Below, one piece after another: positions 1 to 8,298 of a DNA stretch of 16,314 nt; position 1 is the stretch's first letter; each line of letters opens with the position of its first letter. A program made the translations under genes and the position numbers. The notes beneath the pieces were generated by a model that was given only the letters and a program-made list of their open reading frames with translations, had not been told where the DNA came from and did not search any database. Source of the stretch: UBA6164 sp964344155 (lineage in GTDB: Bacteria; Patescibacteriota; Gracilibacteria; BD1-5; UBA6164); contig CAYFMG010000022.1 in the NCBI GenBank assembly GCA_964344155.1, positions 1-16,314 of the forward strand. The letters run 5' to 3'.

Positions 1-2
1 GA

Positions 3-416
3 TGAGGACGGGCTACAAATGAGTCATGACAAAATTATATAGCATATAATTTCCATTCAGTACCAGGATATAGTAAAGTATGAAGTTATGTAGGTAATAA
101 TACTAATAATTGACCATTTATATATACAGGATTTAAACCAAAATATCTTATGGTTAAAGCTATAAGTGTATCTGGTCAACACTGGGTAGTAAAAGACTCT
201 GCTAGAGACCCTTCAAATCCAGTAAGAAATTTTATAACTCCAAATATACCTAATGCAGAATGGGTTTGATATGATTCTACAGATATAGATTTTCTTTCTA
301 ATTGATTTAAAATTAGAGGTTGAGATGATTGAACTAATGGTGATGCCTCTGCAAATCAAACTTATGTTTACATAGCCTTTGCTGAAGCACCATTTAAATA
401 TGCTACAGCTAGGTAA
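3..416 (+). CDS. C-terminal part of a phage virion/tail-like protein (DUF7483-like)
   Basis: The reading frame is open from the left edge to TAA at 414-416 when TGA is read as glycine (137 codons), so the 5' end is missing. The tail ends in FAEAPFKYATAR, preceded by DSTDIDFLSNGFKIRGG, GPFIYTGFKPKYLMVK and DSARDPSN. From memory, this order of motifs (YTGFKP, DSARDP, DFLSNGFK, YIAFAEAPFKYAxAR) is typical of the C-terminal domain of phage structural or tail-associated proteins, annotated DUF7483 in recent databases. The family's biochemical role is unknown to me beyond its virion association. One codon at 9-11 is CGG, an arginine codon that I recall as avoided in Gracilibacteria; this would fit a horizontally acquired or prophage gene, but one codon proves little. 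No other phage gene is visible in the window. The family call is from memory of the motif and is moderately sure. Confidence 0.6.
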
Positions 417-417
417 T

Positions 418-455
418 AAAAAAATAAAACACAATAATTGTGTTTTATTTTTTTA
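418..455. terminator. Bidirectional hairpin terminator between convergent genes
   Basis: A near-perfect inverted repeat has core ACACAAT (429-435) pairing with ATTGTGT (437-443). It is extended by A-runs on the left and T-runs on the right, giving a stem of about 14 pairs followed by T-rich tracts on either strand. It sits between the plus-strand gene ending at 416 and the minus-strand prepilin gene whose stop codon is at 453-455, so it can serve both. Confidence 0.75.
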
Positions 456-1985
456 TTTTAAATTCTTTTTTAATAAAAAAGTCTTTGAATTTTTTAGGTC
501 TAGATTATAACAATTGTAGTTTGAATAGTACTTAAGTATAAAACTAATTAAATCATTAGGAGTATTTGTTATTTCTAGTGATTCTATAGGGACTTTGAGT
601 AGAGAATCAGTTTCGTGGAAAACTAGATCAGAATAATTAAAATCTCAGAAAATATTGAAATCATTAGTTCAACTTCACCAAATTCAGGTTGGATAATTAA
701 GTCATGAATGAATAACTTCCAAAGTATTATCTCAACTAGTTAATACATCATCATCACTCTGACTAAAGTAAGAAAAAAAATCAGAAAACCTTTCAGTTGA
801 GTTGTTAAATAACTTTAAATTAACATAATAATTTTGATTAGAAGAAAAAGAAGGAAGAATATTTTTTATTGTTATATCTGTATTAATAAAACTTTTAGAC
901 TGGTAAGTTGAAGTTTGTCATGTTCAAGATCATATACACCTGACAGGGTTTCATCAAACAAGAATCTCTTCAGTTGAAGTACAGCTAGGCTCACTATAAG
1001 AAGAATTGTAGTTTACAAAATGGTATTCAAGTGAATTATTATCTATATTTAAAAAATCAGCATTTTTAGATACATTTGAAAAAAGAATCTTTGATTTATC
1101 TGTTGGTCAGACTATAGGTTTTGGACTTTGGTCTTGATTAAAAAAACTTATTTTTATCTTGTTTATATTGTTATTGCTTATATTATCAATTACTAGATTT
1201 GGATTCAAATTTGTTTTTTTACTAGAGTATTTTAATATTTCTCAGTTTCAACTATTTGATATGTATAAAGCTTTATCAGTATTACTATATAGTAATCATG
1301 TAGGCTCATTTAATCAATCAGACTCATCAAGTAATAAGTTAATTTTTTTGGTAATAGTATTGTAATACAATACTCTATTGTTTAATGTATCTGAAATAAA
1401 TAAAATATTTCAATCTAGGGCTAATCAAGTAGGGGAGTTTAAATATATCTCATCTCCATTTAAATTATCACTAAAAAAATCTCAGAAAACTCATTTTCAT
1501 ACAACAATATTTCAAGAACTATCTTTTACTACATGATTTTTTTGATAACTAGTATAAGATCAAACAGTAGCTGTTAATATACTTTCATAATCAGAAAATA
1601 TATCTTCAGAATTTTCTTCAAAAGGAATAAAGTTTTTTATATAAATATGATTTGTAGTGCTATTTTCAGCATCTGTAGAACAATATATTTGATCTAATTC
1701 TTGAGTTCATATATAACTAAATCATCACTTAGAATAACTTAAGTCTTTTTTAAAAATTATTCATGAAGTTGTATTTGTTGGAGAAAAATTAGTTTTATTT
1801 AAAAGTCTGAAGTCAGAGTGAAGACTATTTGAAAAACTAATAAAATCATTAGTATTATCTATTGTTTTTTTACTATTTAATATATTTTGCATTCATCCAC
1901 CAACAAATATACCAACAGATACCATAAGTATCATTGATATGCTTATTCAAACGATAAGTTCTATTAATGTGAATGCTTTTTTCAT
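453..1985 (-). CDS. Prepilin-like protein with NHL-repeat-like region
   Basis: The 510-residue frame is open with TGA as glycine. I scanned the whole frame and found no TAA or TAG before the stop at 453-455. The N-terminus KKAFTLIELIVGIS is a class III (type IV) prepilin signal: a short basic leader, then F at mature position 1, Glu5 and a hydrophobic helix, to be cut and N-methylated by a prepilin peptidase. The mature protein is far longer than ordinary pilins. Residues about 185-205 (PTGLALDGNILFISDTLNNR) and 224 onward (NEPTGLLYSNTDKALYI) look like consecutive NHL/beta-propeller blades, and a third PTGI occurs near the C-terminus. It is probably a minor, possibly tip-located, pilin carrying a binding domain. 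It is the last gene of a minus-strand operon; its ATG lies 2 bases beyond the holB stop. Confidence 0.8.
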
Positions 1986-1987
1986 AT

Positions 1988-2677
1988 TTATATTTTTAAG
2001 ATCCACTTATCTACTGTATATTTTGCTAGTAGATTATTTTGTTTTATTAGGTTAATATCTTCTTCTATTTCGTCCAAATATTCTATCAAAATCATATTTT
2101 CTTTTGCATATATTATCAGATTATTTAAAAAATCAATGTATTCTTGTTTTTCTAATTTATTTCTAACAAAATATGAGATAATTTCAGTATTTTTATTTAA
2201 GTGATAGTTTTTGATTAAACTGTATAAAAAATCGTTTTTCTTATTTTTTTCTTGCCCTCAAAGGTTAATAGTATGTACTCTTGAAAGTATTGTATCAAGT
2301 ATTCAGCTTTCTGAAGTACTTGTTAAAAATATTATATTTGTTTCATCAGGTTCTTCAAAAAATTTTAATAAACTATTTCAAGCAGAAATTGTAAATCTAG
2401 ATATATTTTCTATTAAAAAAATTTGAAACTTATAAGGAGGTTTAGAATTAGAAAACTCAATAAATTCTTTTATATCTTTTATCTTTATCTTTTCTCAATT
2501 GTCTTCTAATGTATATAGATAACTTAGGGGAATATCAAACTCTTTTAATAGCTCTGATGCTAAGTTTTTAACTTCAGAGTTTCATATTTCAGAATTTTTA
2601 GACAAAAACAAAAAAGGAGGTTTTTTATCTCCTTTGTTTATTTTTCATATAATGTTATCTATGATATTATTTTTCAT
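1988..2677 (-). CDS. holB: DNA polymerase III subunit delta' (clamp-loader subunit)
   Basis: This 229-residue protein resembles the delta' subunit of the clamp loader, which opens the sliding clamp for loading onto primed DNA. Visible marks are FLIENISRFTISAGNSLLKFFEEPDETNIIFLTS around residues 85-120, the equivalent of the canonical AANALLKTLEEPP segment (G100 encoded by TGA, E108-E109-P110). ILDTILSRVHTINL follows at about 126-139, carrying the SRx(Q/H) arginine-finger region S132-R133. The protein is shorter than the usual 300 or so residues and shows no Walker A P-loop, consistent with the non-ATPase delta' subunit rather than gamma/tau. Its ATG overlaps the end of the lipoprotein gene by 11 bases, and its TAA lies just before the prepilin start, so the three appear co-transcribed and translationally coupled. 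Confidence 0.82.
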
Positions 2678-2996
2678 AACTATCTAGTGAATCAATAAAT
2701 TCATCAAGTAAATCATTTACTTCTGTTTCTAATGCTTCTTCATCAGTATCAGCTCCAGTACCTGTTCCAGTAGTTCAAGTAGAAGTTTCTTCTATTTCTG
2801 ATTTTATTATATTGTCTATTTCTTCTCAGATGTCTAAATCTATATCATCTTCTGTAGGTTCTTCAGTTTCTTTTATACCATCTTGGATAATAACAGGTTC
2901 ATTATTTGTATTATCTATTTGACTATTTTCTTTATCTTTACTAGTTGTACAAGAGCTAAGTAAAACAACTAACGCTAAAACTACTATTTTTTTCAT
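2667..2996 (-). CDS. Small acidic lipoprotein, unknown function
   Basis: This 109-residue protein begins MKKIVVLALVVLLSSC, a signal peptide with a clear lipobox (LLSSC), so Cys16 should be lipidated after signal peptidase II cleavage and the protein anchored outside the membrane. The mature part is strongly acidic and low in complexity: many Glu and Asp, a GTTGTGTGA stretch near the middle, and a predicted helical tail ending DEFIDSLDSYEK. No enzymatic motif is seen and I do not recognise the family. It is the first gene of the minus-strand operon and its 3' end overlaps the holB start by 11 bases in another frame. An exported protein translationally coupled to a replication subunit is an odd arrangement, and no functional link is evident. 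Confidence 0.75.
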
Positions 2997-3030
2997 TCTT
3001 TTTTTATTTTAAATATATAAATACAAAAAT

Positions 3031-3058
3031 ATAATAATAATTTTTTTTTATAAATCAA
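3031..3058 (-). promoter_or_regulatory. Candidate promoter of the lipoprotein-holB-prepilin operon
   Basis: On the minus strand, TTGATT (3053-3058) and TATTAT (3031-3036) are separated by 16 bases, 35 bases before the lipoprotein ATG. The surroundings are extremely AT-rich, so chance matches are likely and the call is weak. Confidence 0.3.
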
Positions 3059-3105
3059 ATTGAAAATTGCGTATTTATGATATAAATTAAAATTAATATA
3101 TCTAT

Positions 3106-3133
3106 TTGCAAAAACTACTTTAGTATATATAAT
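3106..3133 (+). promoter_or_regulatory. Candidate dnaE promoter
   Basis: TTGCAA (3106-3111) and a consensus TATAAT (3128-3133) are separated by 16 bases, 35 bases before the dnaE ATG. No Shine-Dalgarno sequence precedes the ATG. Confidence 0.5.
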
Positions 3134-3168
3134 AAATAAAATTAGTTTAGATAAAAAAGAGAAAATAT

Positions 3169-6100
3169 ATGTTTATACATTTGCATAATCATTCACACTA
3201 TTCAATACTTGAATGATTACCGAAACCAAAAGATTATGTGGCAAAAGCTAAAGAATTGGGAATGACTGCTGTAGCCTTGACTGATACAGCAAACCTTCAT
3301 GGATGTCATGAGTTTTATAAAGAAGCAAAGTGAGCTTGAATTACACCAATACTAGGTACCGAAATATATGTAAAATCATCACTTGATCCAAATATAAATC
3401 ACAAACTAGTACTTTTAGCAAAAAGTCTAAAAGGGTATAGAAATATCATAGCTTTAACTTCTCAAGCAAACCTAGAAAATACTTCATGACTTGCAAATAT
3501 AGAGTTTGAAGATTTAAAAGATAATACAGATGATATAGTATGTCTATCTTGACCAATATCAGGAGAAATACCTTATTATATACTATCTTGAAAAACTGAT
3601 GAAGAAATAGTGGCTAGAATAAAAGAGTATCAAGAATTATTTTGAGAAGAAAACTATTATTTGGAATTATTATATCATGAGGATATACCAAAACAAAAAC
3701 TAGTTACAGATAAACTAATAGAAATAAACAAAAATTATAGTATACCTGTAGTAGCTGCAAATAACTGCTTTTACATAGATAGGGAAGATAAAAAAACTCA
3801 AGATGTAATCAAAGCTCTATGAACATGACATGAGCTAGAAAATCCAGATAGACCAACACTAGTAAATGGGGACTATTCATTTTTGGATACTCAAGATATG
3901 CAAACTATGTTTTGATTTTTACCAGAAGCTATAAAAAATACTGAAAAAATAGCCTCAATGGTAAATATAGAAATAGAAACAGGGGGAATACTGATTCCAA
4001 CATTTGAATTGCCTGATGAACATCAAAAAATATTCAAAGAAGCTCTTGAGCTAGAAAAAGAAGAATACTATGTAGCCTCTTTCCCCTGAGAAGGGGAGAA
4101 AATTCAAGAGAGAGGTAAAAAACCAGAAGATCATATAAAAAAATTAACATCAGATGAATGGTATCTTAGATATCTATCTTTTGCATGACTTAATTGGAGA
4201 TACAAAGAAACAATTCCAAGAGAAATAATATTTAAACTTGTACAAAAATTAGATAGACCAAGTCTTGATAAAAAACTAACAGAAACAACACCAGAAGAAT
4301 TAAAAGAACTATCTTTAACTTATTATTCAGATGAAAAAAAGGAAATTTTAAAAGATTTCTCTCAAGATATTCAGGATAAAATAGAAAGACTAGAGTATGA
4401 ACTAGTAGTAGTACATGAAATGTGATTTGATGCATACTTTTTGATAGTAGCAGATTATATAAACTGGGCAAGAGACAATGATATCCCAGTATGACCAGGT
4501 AGGTGATCAGCAGCTTGATCTTTAATGGCATTTTTATCATGAATAACTGATATAGACCCCCTTCCATATAGCTTGCTTTTTGAAAGATTTTTGAATCCAG
4601 CCAGAGTATCGATGCCAGATATCGATACAGATTTTGCCGATACAGAAAGAGATAGAGTAATAAAATACTGTAGTGAAAAATATTGATCAGACAAGGTAGT
4701 AAATATTTGTACTTTTGGTACTTTTGCAGCAAGAGCTGCTGTAAAAGATGTATGAAGAGTTTATGGAATACCATTTGCTGAAATGAATGATTTAGCAAAA
4801 TTAATTCCAGAAAAACCTGGTACAAAACTAGCTAAGGCACTAGAAGAATCAGTAGAGTTTAATGATGCATATAACAATAATCCAAAATATAAAGAAATAA
4901 TAGATAATGCACTTAAAATAGAGTGAAATGTTAGACAATTATGAGTACATGCTTGTGCAGTTATCATTGCGCCAGAATCAATGACTCAGTTTACAGCTCT
5001 TCAACATCCACCAAAAGATCCAGAAGCAGTTGTTACTCAATATTCAGCCTACCCTCTAGAGGATTTAGGTCTTTTAAAGATGGACTTCTTATGACTTAGA
5101 AACTTAACTGTTATTAAAAGAGCACAAAAAATTATAAAAGCAAACAAAGGGGATGAAGTAGATATACTATGAGTAGATTTAAATGATCAGAAAGTATTTG
5201 ATATATTTGCTGCCTGAGATACTACATGAGTATTCCAGTTTGAATCTGATGGTATGAGAAAGTATTTAAAAGATCTAGCTCCAGATAGTTTTGAGGACCT
5301 GATAGCAATGGTATCACTATATAGACCATGACCACTTGCTTATATCCCAACATATATTGATGTAAAATATGGTAGAAAAGAATTAAAATACCTAACAGAT
5401 GAATTGATAGCAAAACTACAAGATGCAGGATACCCAGATGAAGAAATACAAGAGGAATGAAAAAAACTAGATGAAGATCTAGCAAAAATACTTGATGTAT
5501 CATATTGAATTGCTGTTTACCAAGAACAACTGATGTTTATAGTTCAGTATATGGCATGATTTTCACTTTGAGAAGCAGATCTTCTTAGAAGATGAGTTTG
5601 AAAGAAAAAGCTTGATGTAGTAGAGGCATTGAAAAAAGAATTTATAGAAAAATGAAAAAATTATAGACAATATAAACCAGAAACAACAGACTACATATAT
5701 ACAGAAATGATAATGCCAGCTGCCAATTATTCATTTAATAAATCTCATGCTGCTTGTTATGCTTTTATTGCATATCAGACAGCTTATCTAAAAGCATATT
5801 ATCCTACAGAATTTCTAACTTCTCTTATGGTATCAGATGAAGAAAGTATGGATAGGGTAGTACTTGAGGTAGGTGAGTGTGAAACAAAAGGTATATCAGT
5901 ATTACCAGCAAGTGTAAACGCTTCACTAAAACACTTTACATATATAGATGATGAAAATATAAGATTTTGATTAAAGGCAATTAAGTGAATATGAGATTGA
6001 CCTATTGATAGAATTATTGAAGCCAGGGAAGAAGCTGGAGGTAGGTTTGATTCACTAGAACAGTTTATTGAAGTATGTTGAAAAGAGGTAATAAATAAAA

Positions 6101-7239
6101 AATCACTAGAAGCTTTGATTATGTCATGAGCTATGGATGATTTATGAGTAAGAAAACAAATGTTTGAGTCTATAGAGGATATGATAAGATTTTGTCGTAA
6201 AGATGAAAAGAAAAAAGAAACTAGTCAGATAGGTCTTTTTGATAATAGTGATGAATTTGAAGATAAACTAGAATTAAAAGAAACAGGAGAATTTAGTTAT
6301 GAGGAACTATTAAGATGAGAAAAAGAAATGATAGGTTTTGCTGTATCATGACATGCTCTTGATTGATTGAAAAGGTATTGTTTAAGAAGAAGTAATAATA
6401 CCAAGAAGTTAAAAATGGAAATGAGTGAATTACTTGAATTAGATAAAAAAGAAAATCCAGAAAAATATGAAACCTCACCCCAACCCTCTCCTGCAGGAGA
6501 GGGAGAAAAGGGAGATGATAATAAGAAAAAAGAAAAGAAACCAAAAAAAGAAAGAAAAGAAGAGATAACACAAGCTGTTTGAGTTGTAGTTGATTTGAGA
6601 AAAATAATTACAAAAACAGGGAAACAAATGATGTTTTTAAAATGTGAATGATTTGATTATGATTTTGAGGTAGTTATATTTCCAAAAGATGTTGATAAGT
6701 TTAAAGATAAGTTAGATGTTGATAAGATAGTAATAGTAAATGGGGCACTAGGAATCAATTTTGAATATAATAGAAAATCAATACAGGCTCGTGATATAAA
6801 AGTAGCTACTATTTCAATGGTTCGTGAACAAGCAAGAGATTTATGATTATTTGATAATTCAAAGAGATATGTAAATAAGAGTTTAAACGAAGCTGATGAG
6901 AAAAATGAAAATAACCCACCCCTAACCCCTCCCTCAAATCAGGGAGGGGAACAAGAAGAATGTTCAGTAATTTCTGAAAATTTTGAAAAAAAACTCGAAG
7001 AAAAAATAGAAGAAAATAAGGCTCTAGATAAAGAACAAGTAATGGATGAAAAATACATCATAAAAATTCCAGAAAATGCAGTTAAGCAAGATTTAGTTGA
7101 TCTAAAAGTTTACATGCAAACTCTAAAACCTTGATTTATAAAAGTATACATAAATCTTAGATGACAAGAGATAGATACAAAGATAAGTTTATTTGAGTTG
7201 GAGGATTTGAAAGCTTGGGAGAGAGAGAAGTGGGGATAA
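3169..7239 (+). CDS. dnaE: DNA polymerase III alpha subunit, with inserted repeats
   Basis: This is the replicative DNA polymerase catalytic subunit, 1356 residues against about 1160 usual. A PHP domain starts at once (FIHLHNHSHYSILEG), which fixes the start. The polymerase core shows GPGRGSAAGS (residues 442-451), the catalytic aspartates PDIDTD (D484, D486) and MDFLGL (D639), RPGP, and NKSHAACYA. It is followed by a helix-hairpin-helix (GLKAIKGIG, about 934), IGFAVSGHALD (about 1055) and an OB-like domain from about 1133. About 48 TGA codons read as glycine. Two PHP metal-ligand positions look lost: LTDTAN replaces the usual LTDHGN, and NNCFY replaces NDVHY, so PHP nuclease activity is doubtful. 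The extra length lies at about residues 295-335, 1085-1130 and 1240-1290; the last two contain G+C-rich palindromes. No clear terminator follows. Confidence 0.97.
4082..4097. repeat. Small G+C-rich palindrome inside dnaE
   Basis: TCCCCT (4082-4087) pairs with AGGGGA (4092-4097) around a GAGA loop. It encodes FPGEGE in an apparent insertion between the PHP and palm regions of DnaE. It resembles the cores of the longer repeats at 6472 and 6912 but lacks their left flank, so membership of the family is uncertain. Confidence 0.4.
6472..6512. repeat. In-frame palindromic repeat in dnaE (copy 1)
   Basis: A perfect 20-base palindrome (6484-6503, centred on CTGCAG) is preceded by a C-rich flank ACCTCACCCCAA (6472-6483). 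It translates in the dnaE frame as TSPQPSPAGEGEKG, followed by a lysine-rich linker, just before the OB-like domain. Its G+C content stands out sharply from the AT-rich gene. The flank and palindrome style match the copies at 6912 and 15956. Confidence 0.7.
6912..6951. repeat. In-frame palindromic repeat in dnaE (copy 2)
   Basis: CCCCTCCCT (6926-6934) pairs perfectly with AGGGAGGGG (6941-6949) around a six-base loop, behind the flank AACCCACCCCTAA. It encodes NPPLTPPSNQGGEQ within a charged linker near the DnaE C-terminus. From memory, PPLTPPxxGGE is a peptide commonly produced when such palindromic repeats are translated in other bacteria. Confidence 0.7.
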
Positions 7240-7259
7240 AAAAATAAAAGAAACTTGAT

Positions 7260-7320
7260 TTTATATCTAAAATATTATAATATATATGTATAATATTATA
7301 ATTTATATCTAAAATATTAT
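7260..7320 (+). promoter_or_regulatory. Duplicated 19-base repeat upstream of the first toxin-antitoxin pair
   Basis: An exact 19-base direct repeat lies at 7260-7278 and 7302-7320, the second copy running into the ATG of the antitoxin-like gene (7319). TATAAT occurs between the copies (7276-7281, 7290-7295), and TTGATT at 7255-7260 could serve as a -35. Paired operator-like repeats around the start are consistent with autoregulation by the antitoxin, which is an inference. Confidence 0.45.
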
Positions 7321-7585
7321 GAAAAAAAATATATCAATATCAGCTGATAAAGAGTTAATAGACTCTTTTACTGATTTGGCTCATGAGTTCTGAACAAATA
7401 GAACTAATCTTTTGAGTATGATGATGACAGAAGTTGTTAAGTCTAGAGAAGTTAATTTTAAAAGAAATTATTTGGAAGTAGAATATGAACCATTTTCTGA
7501 AGAAGAAAATGAATCTTTAATGTGTAAATCAGGAAATATAGTTTCAAATATTTTTACTACTTTAGATAAACAATTATGAAAATAA
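7319..7585 (+). CDS. RelB/ribbon-helix-helix-like antitoxin
   Basis: This 88-residue protein has an N-terminus (KKNISISADKELIDSFTDLAHEFGTNRTNLLSMMM) with the layout of a ribbon-helix-helix DNA-binding domain as in RelB/DinJ antitoxins: a beta strand, then two helices joined at a GTNRT turn. The C-terminal half (LEVEYEPFSEEENESLMCKSGN) resembles the C-terminal half of the protein at 8014-8298, although their N-termini differ. Its stop overlaps the ATG of the next gene by 10 bases (7576-7585), typical of a coupled toxin-antitoxin pair. It is likely to bind the partner toxin through its C-terminus and repress its own promoter. The start is the first ATG in frame, abutting the repeats upstream. 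The family call rests on pattern only; the pair arrangement supports it. Confidence 0.6.
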
Positions 7586-7914
7586 TTATATCAAAAACAT
7601 TTAATAAAAAGTATTTATCTAAACTATATAAGTATTTTTCTTTAGAAGAGTTTGTAAATAAATTAAAAAATAAACAAAATAATATTTGTTTAAAATATCC
7701 ACATTTTAAGATAAAAATAAAAATTTGATTAGTTGAATTTAGAGGAGTAATACTTATAAAAGATAATAGTTATATTATACCAATTATACTTTGTCCTAAG
7801 AAAGATAAAAATTGTTGAGAAAATATTATTTGGAGTAAGTATGAGGATAGGGTAGTTAGTATTCAAAAAAAGATATTTGAGGATATTGAAAATTGAGATT
7901 ATGAAGTGTATTAA
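7576..7914 (+). CDS. Putative toxin of a toxin-antitoxin pair (copy 1)
   Basis: This is a 112-residue basic protein starting MKIIISKTFNKKYLSKL, with GLVEFRGVILIKDN, PIILCPKKDKNCGENI and the ending ENGDYEVY. By eye it is about 55-60% identical to the product at 8298-8633; the KKDKNCGENII and NGDYEVY blocks are identical. Size, charge, the N-terminal strand (MKIII.K.F.KK) and the central strand pair around FRGVIL recall RelE/ParE-type toxins, but I see no decisive catalytic signature, so the mode of action (mRNA cleavage or gyrase inhibition) cannot be told. It overlaps the upstream antitoxin-like gene by 10 bases and is followed at once by a terminator. Not recognised with certainty: it may be a toxin family specific to these bacteria. 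Confidence 0.55.
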
Positions 7915-7917
7915 AAA

Positions 7918-7950
7918 AATAAAACCAGATTTAATCTGGTTTTATTTTTT
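7918..7950 (+). terminator. Rho-independent terminator of the first toxin-antitoxin pair
   Basis: AATAAAACCAGAT (7918-7930) pairs with ATCTGGTTTTATT (7934-7946) around TTA, followed by T residues, 3 bases after the toxin stop. The terminator after the second pair is almost the same sequence, so both were copied in the duplication. Confidence 0.85.
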
Positions 7951-7953
7951 AAT

Positions 7954-7982
7954 TTGACAAAAAACTATAAAATTAATATAAT
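7954..7982 (+). promoter_or_regulatory. Consensus promoter of the second toxin-antitoxin pair
   Basis: A perfect TTGACA (7954-7959) and a perfect TATAAT (7977-7982) are 17 bases apart, 31 bases before the ATG at 8014. This is the strongest sigma-70-type match in the window and places the second pair under its own promoter. Confidence 0.8.
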
Positions 7983-8010
7983 TATACAAATATTATACAA
8001 TAATTATACA
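7981..8010 (+). promoter_or_regulatory. Three helically phased ATTATACA repeats, likely operator
   Basis: ATTATACA occurs at 7981-7988, 7992-7999 and 8003-8010, each 11 bases from the last, about one helical turn. The first copy overlaps the -10 box and the last ends 3 bases before the antitoxin ATG. This is where an antitoxin or antitoxin-toxin complex would bind to autorepress; binding itself is inferred. Confidence 0.55.
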
Positions 8011-8013
8011 GAT

Positions 8014-8298
8014 ATGAATTTTACAACAACAACTGAGATAGCTAGAAAAGGGAGTAAGATATTTGAAATATATGATGAGGCTATAGTTTTAAATAATAAT
8101 AAAAATATAGGTCTTATTTTATGATGAGAATTAGCTAATGCTTTGATTGATAGTGGGATATTATTTGAATTAAAAAGACAGTTAGCTAGAAAAAATACTA
8201 TAGAATATGAAGCTTTTTCTGAAAAAGAAAATAATATGTTAATGGAAAAAGGATGAGAAACATATAACTCTATTTGTAGTTTATTAAAAAATATATAA
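8014..8298 (+). CDS. Phd/YefM-like antitoxin
   Basis: This 94-residue protein has an N-terminal region (TTTEIARKGSKIFEIYDEAIVLNNNKNIGLILGGELANAL) that follows the Phd/YefM layout: a first helix, a strand-turn-strand carrying the NNNKNIGLIL segment, then a helix. Phd antitoxins bind operator DNA through this fold. The C-terminal part (NTIEYEAFSEKENNMLMEKGGE) parallels the C-terminus of the antitoxin at 7319-7585, although the heads look unrelated; both would have to embrace a similar toxin. The stop TAA shares one base with the toxin ATG (TAATG), so translation is coupled. It has its own consensus promoter and three operator-like repeats. The family assignment is from pattern and moderately confident. 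Confidence 0.6.

Noticed and set aside
3169..7239. Reading dnaE as a pseudogene broken by many stops
   Set aside because: All interruptions are TGA at conserved glycine positions; there is no TAA, TAG or frameshift, and all polymerase motifs are intact.
7240..7318. dnaE terminator
   Set aside because: No stable hairpin with a T-run was found between dnaE and the first antitoxin-like gene.
7260..7320. CRISPR-like repeats
   Set aside because: Only two copies, AT-rich and without regular spacers; better explained as regulatory repeats before a start codon. No CRISPR array was seen elsewhere.
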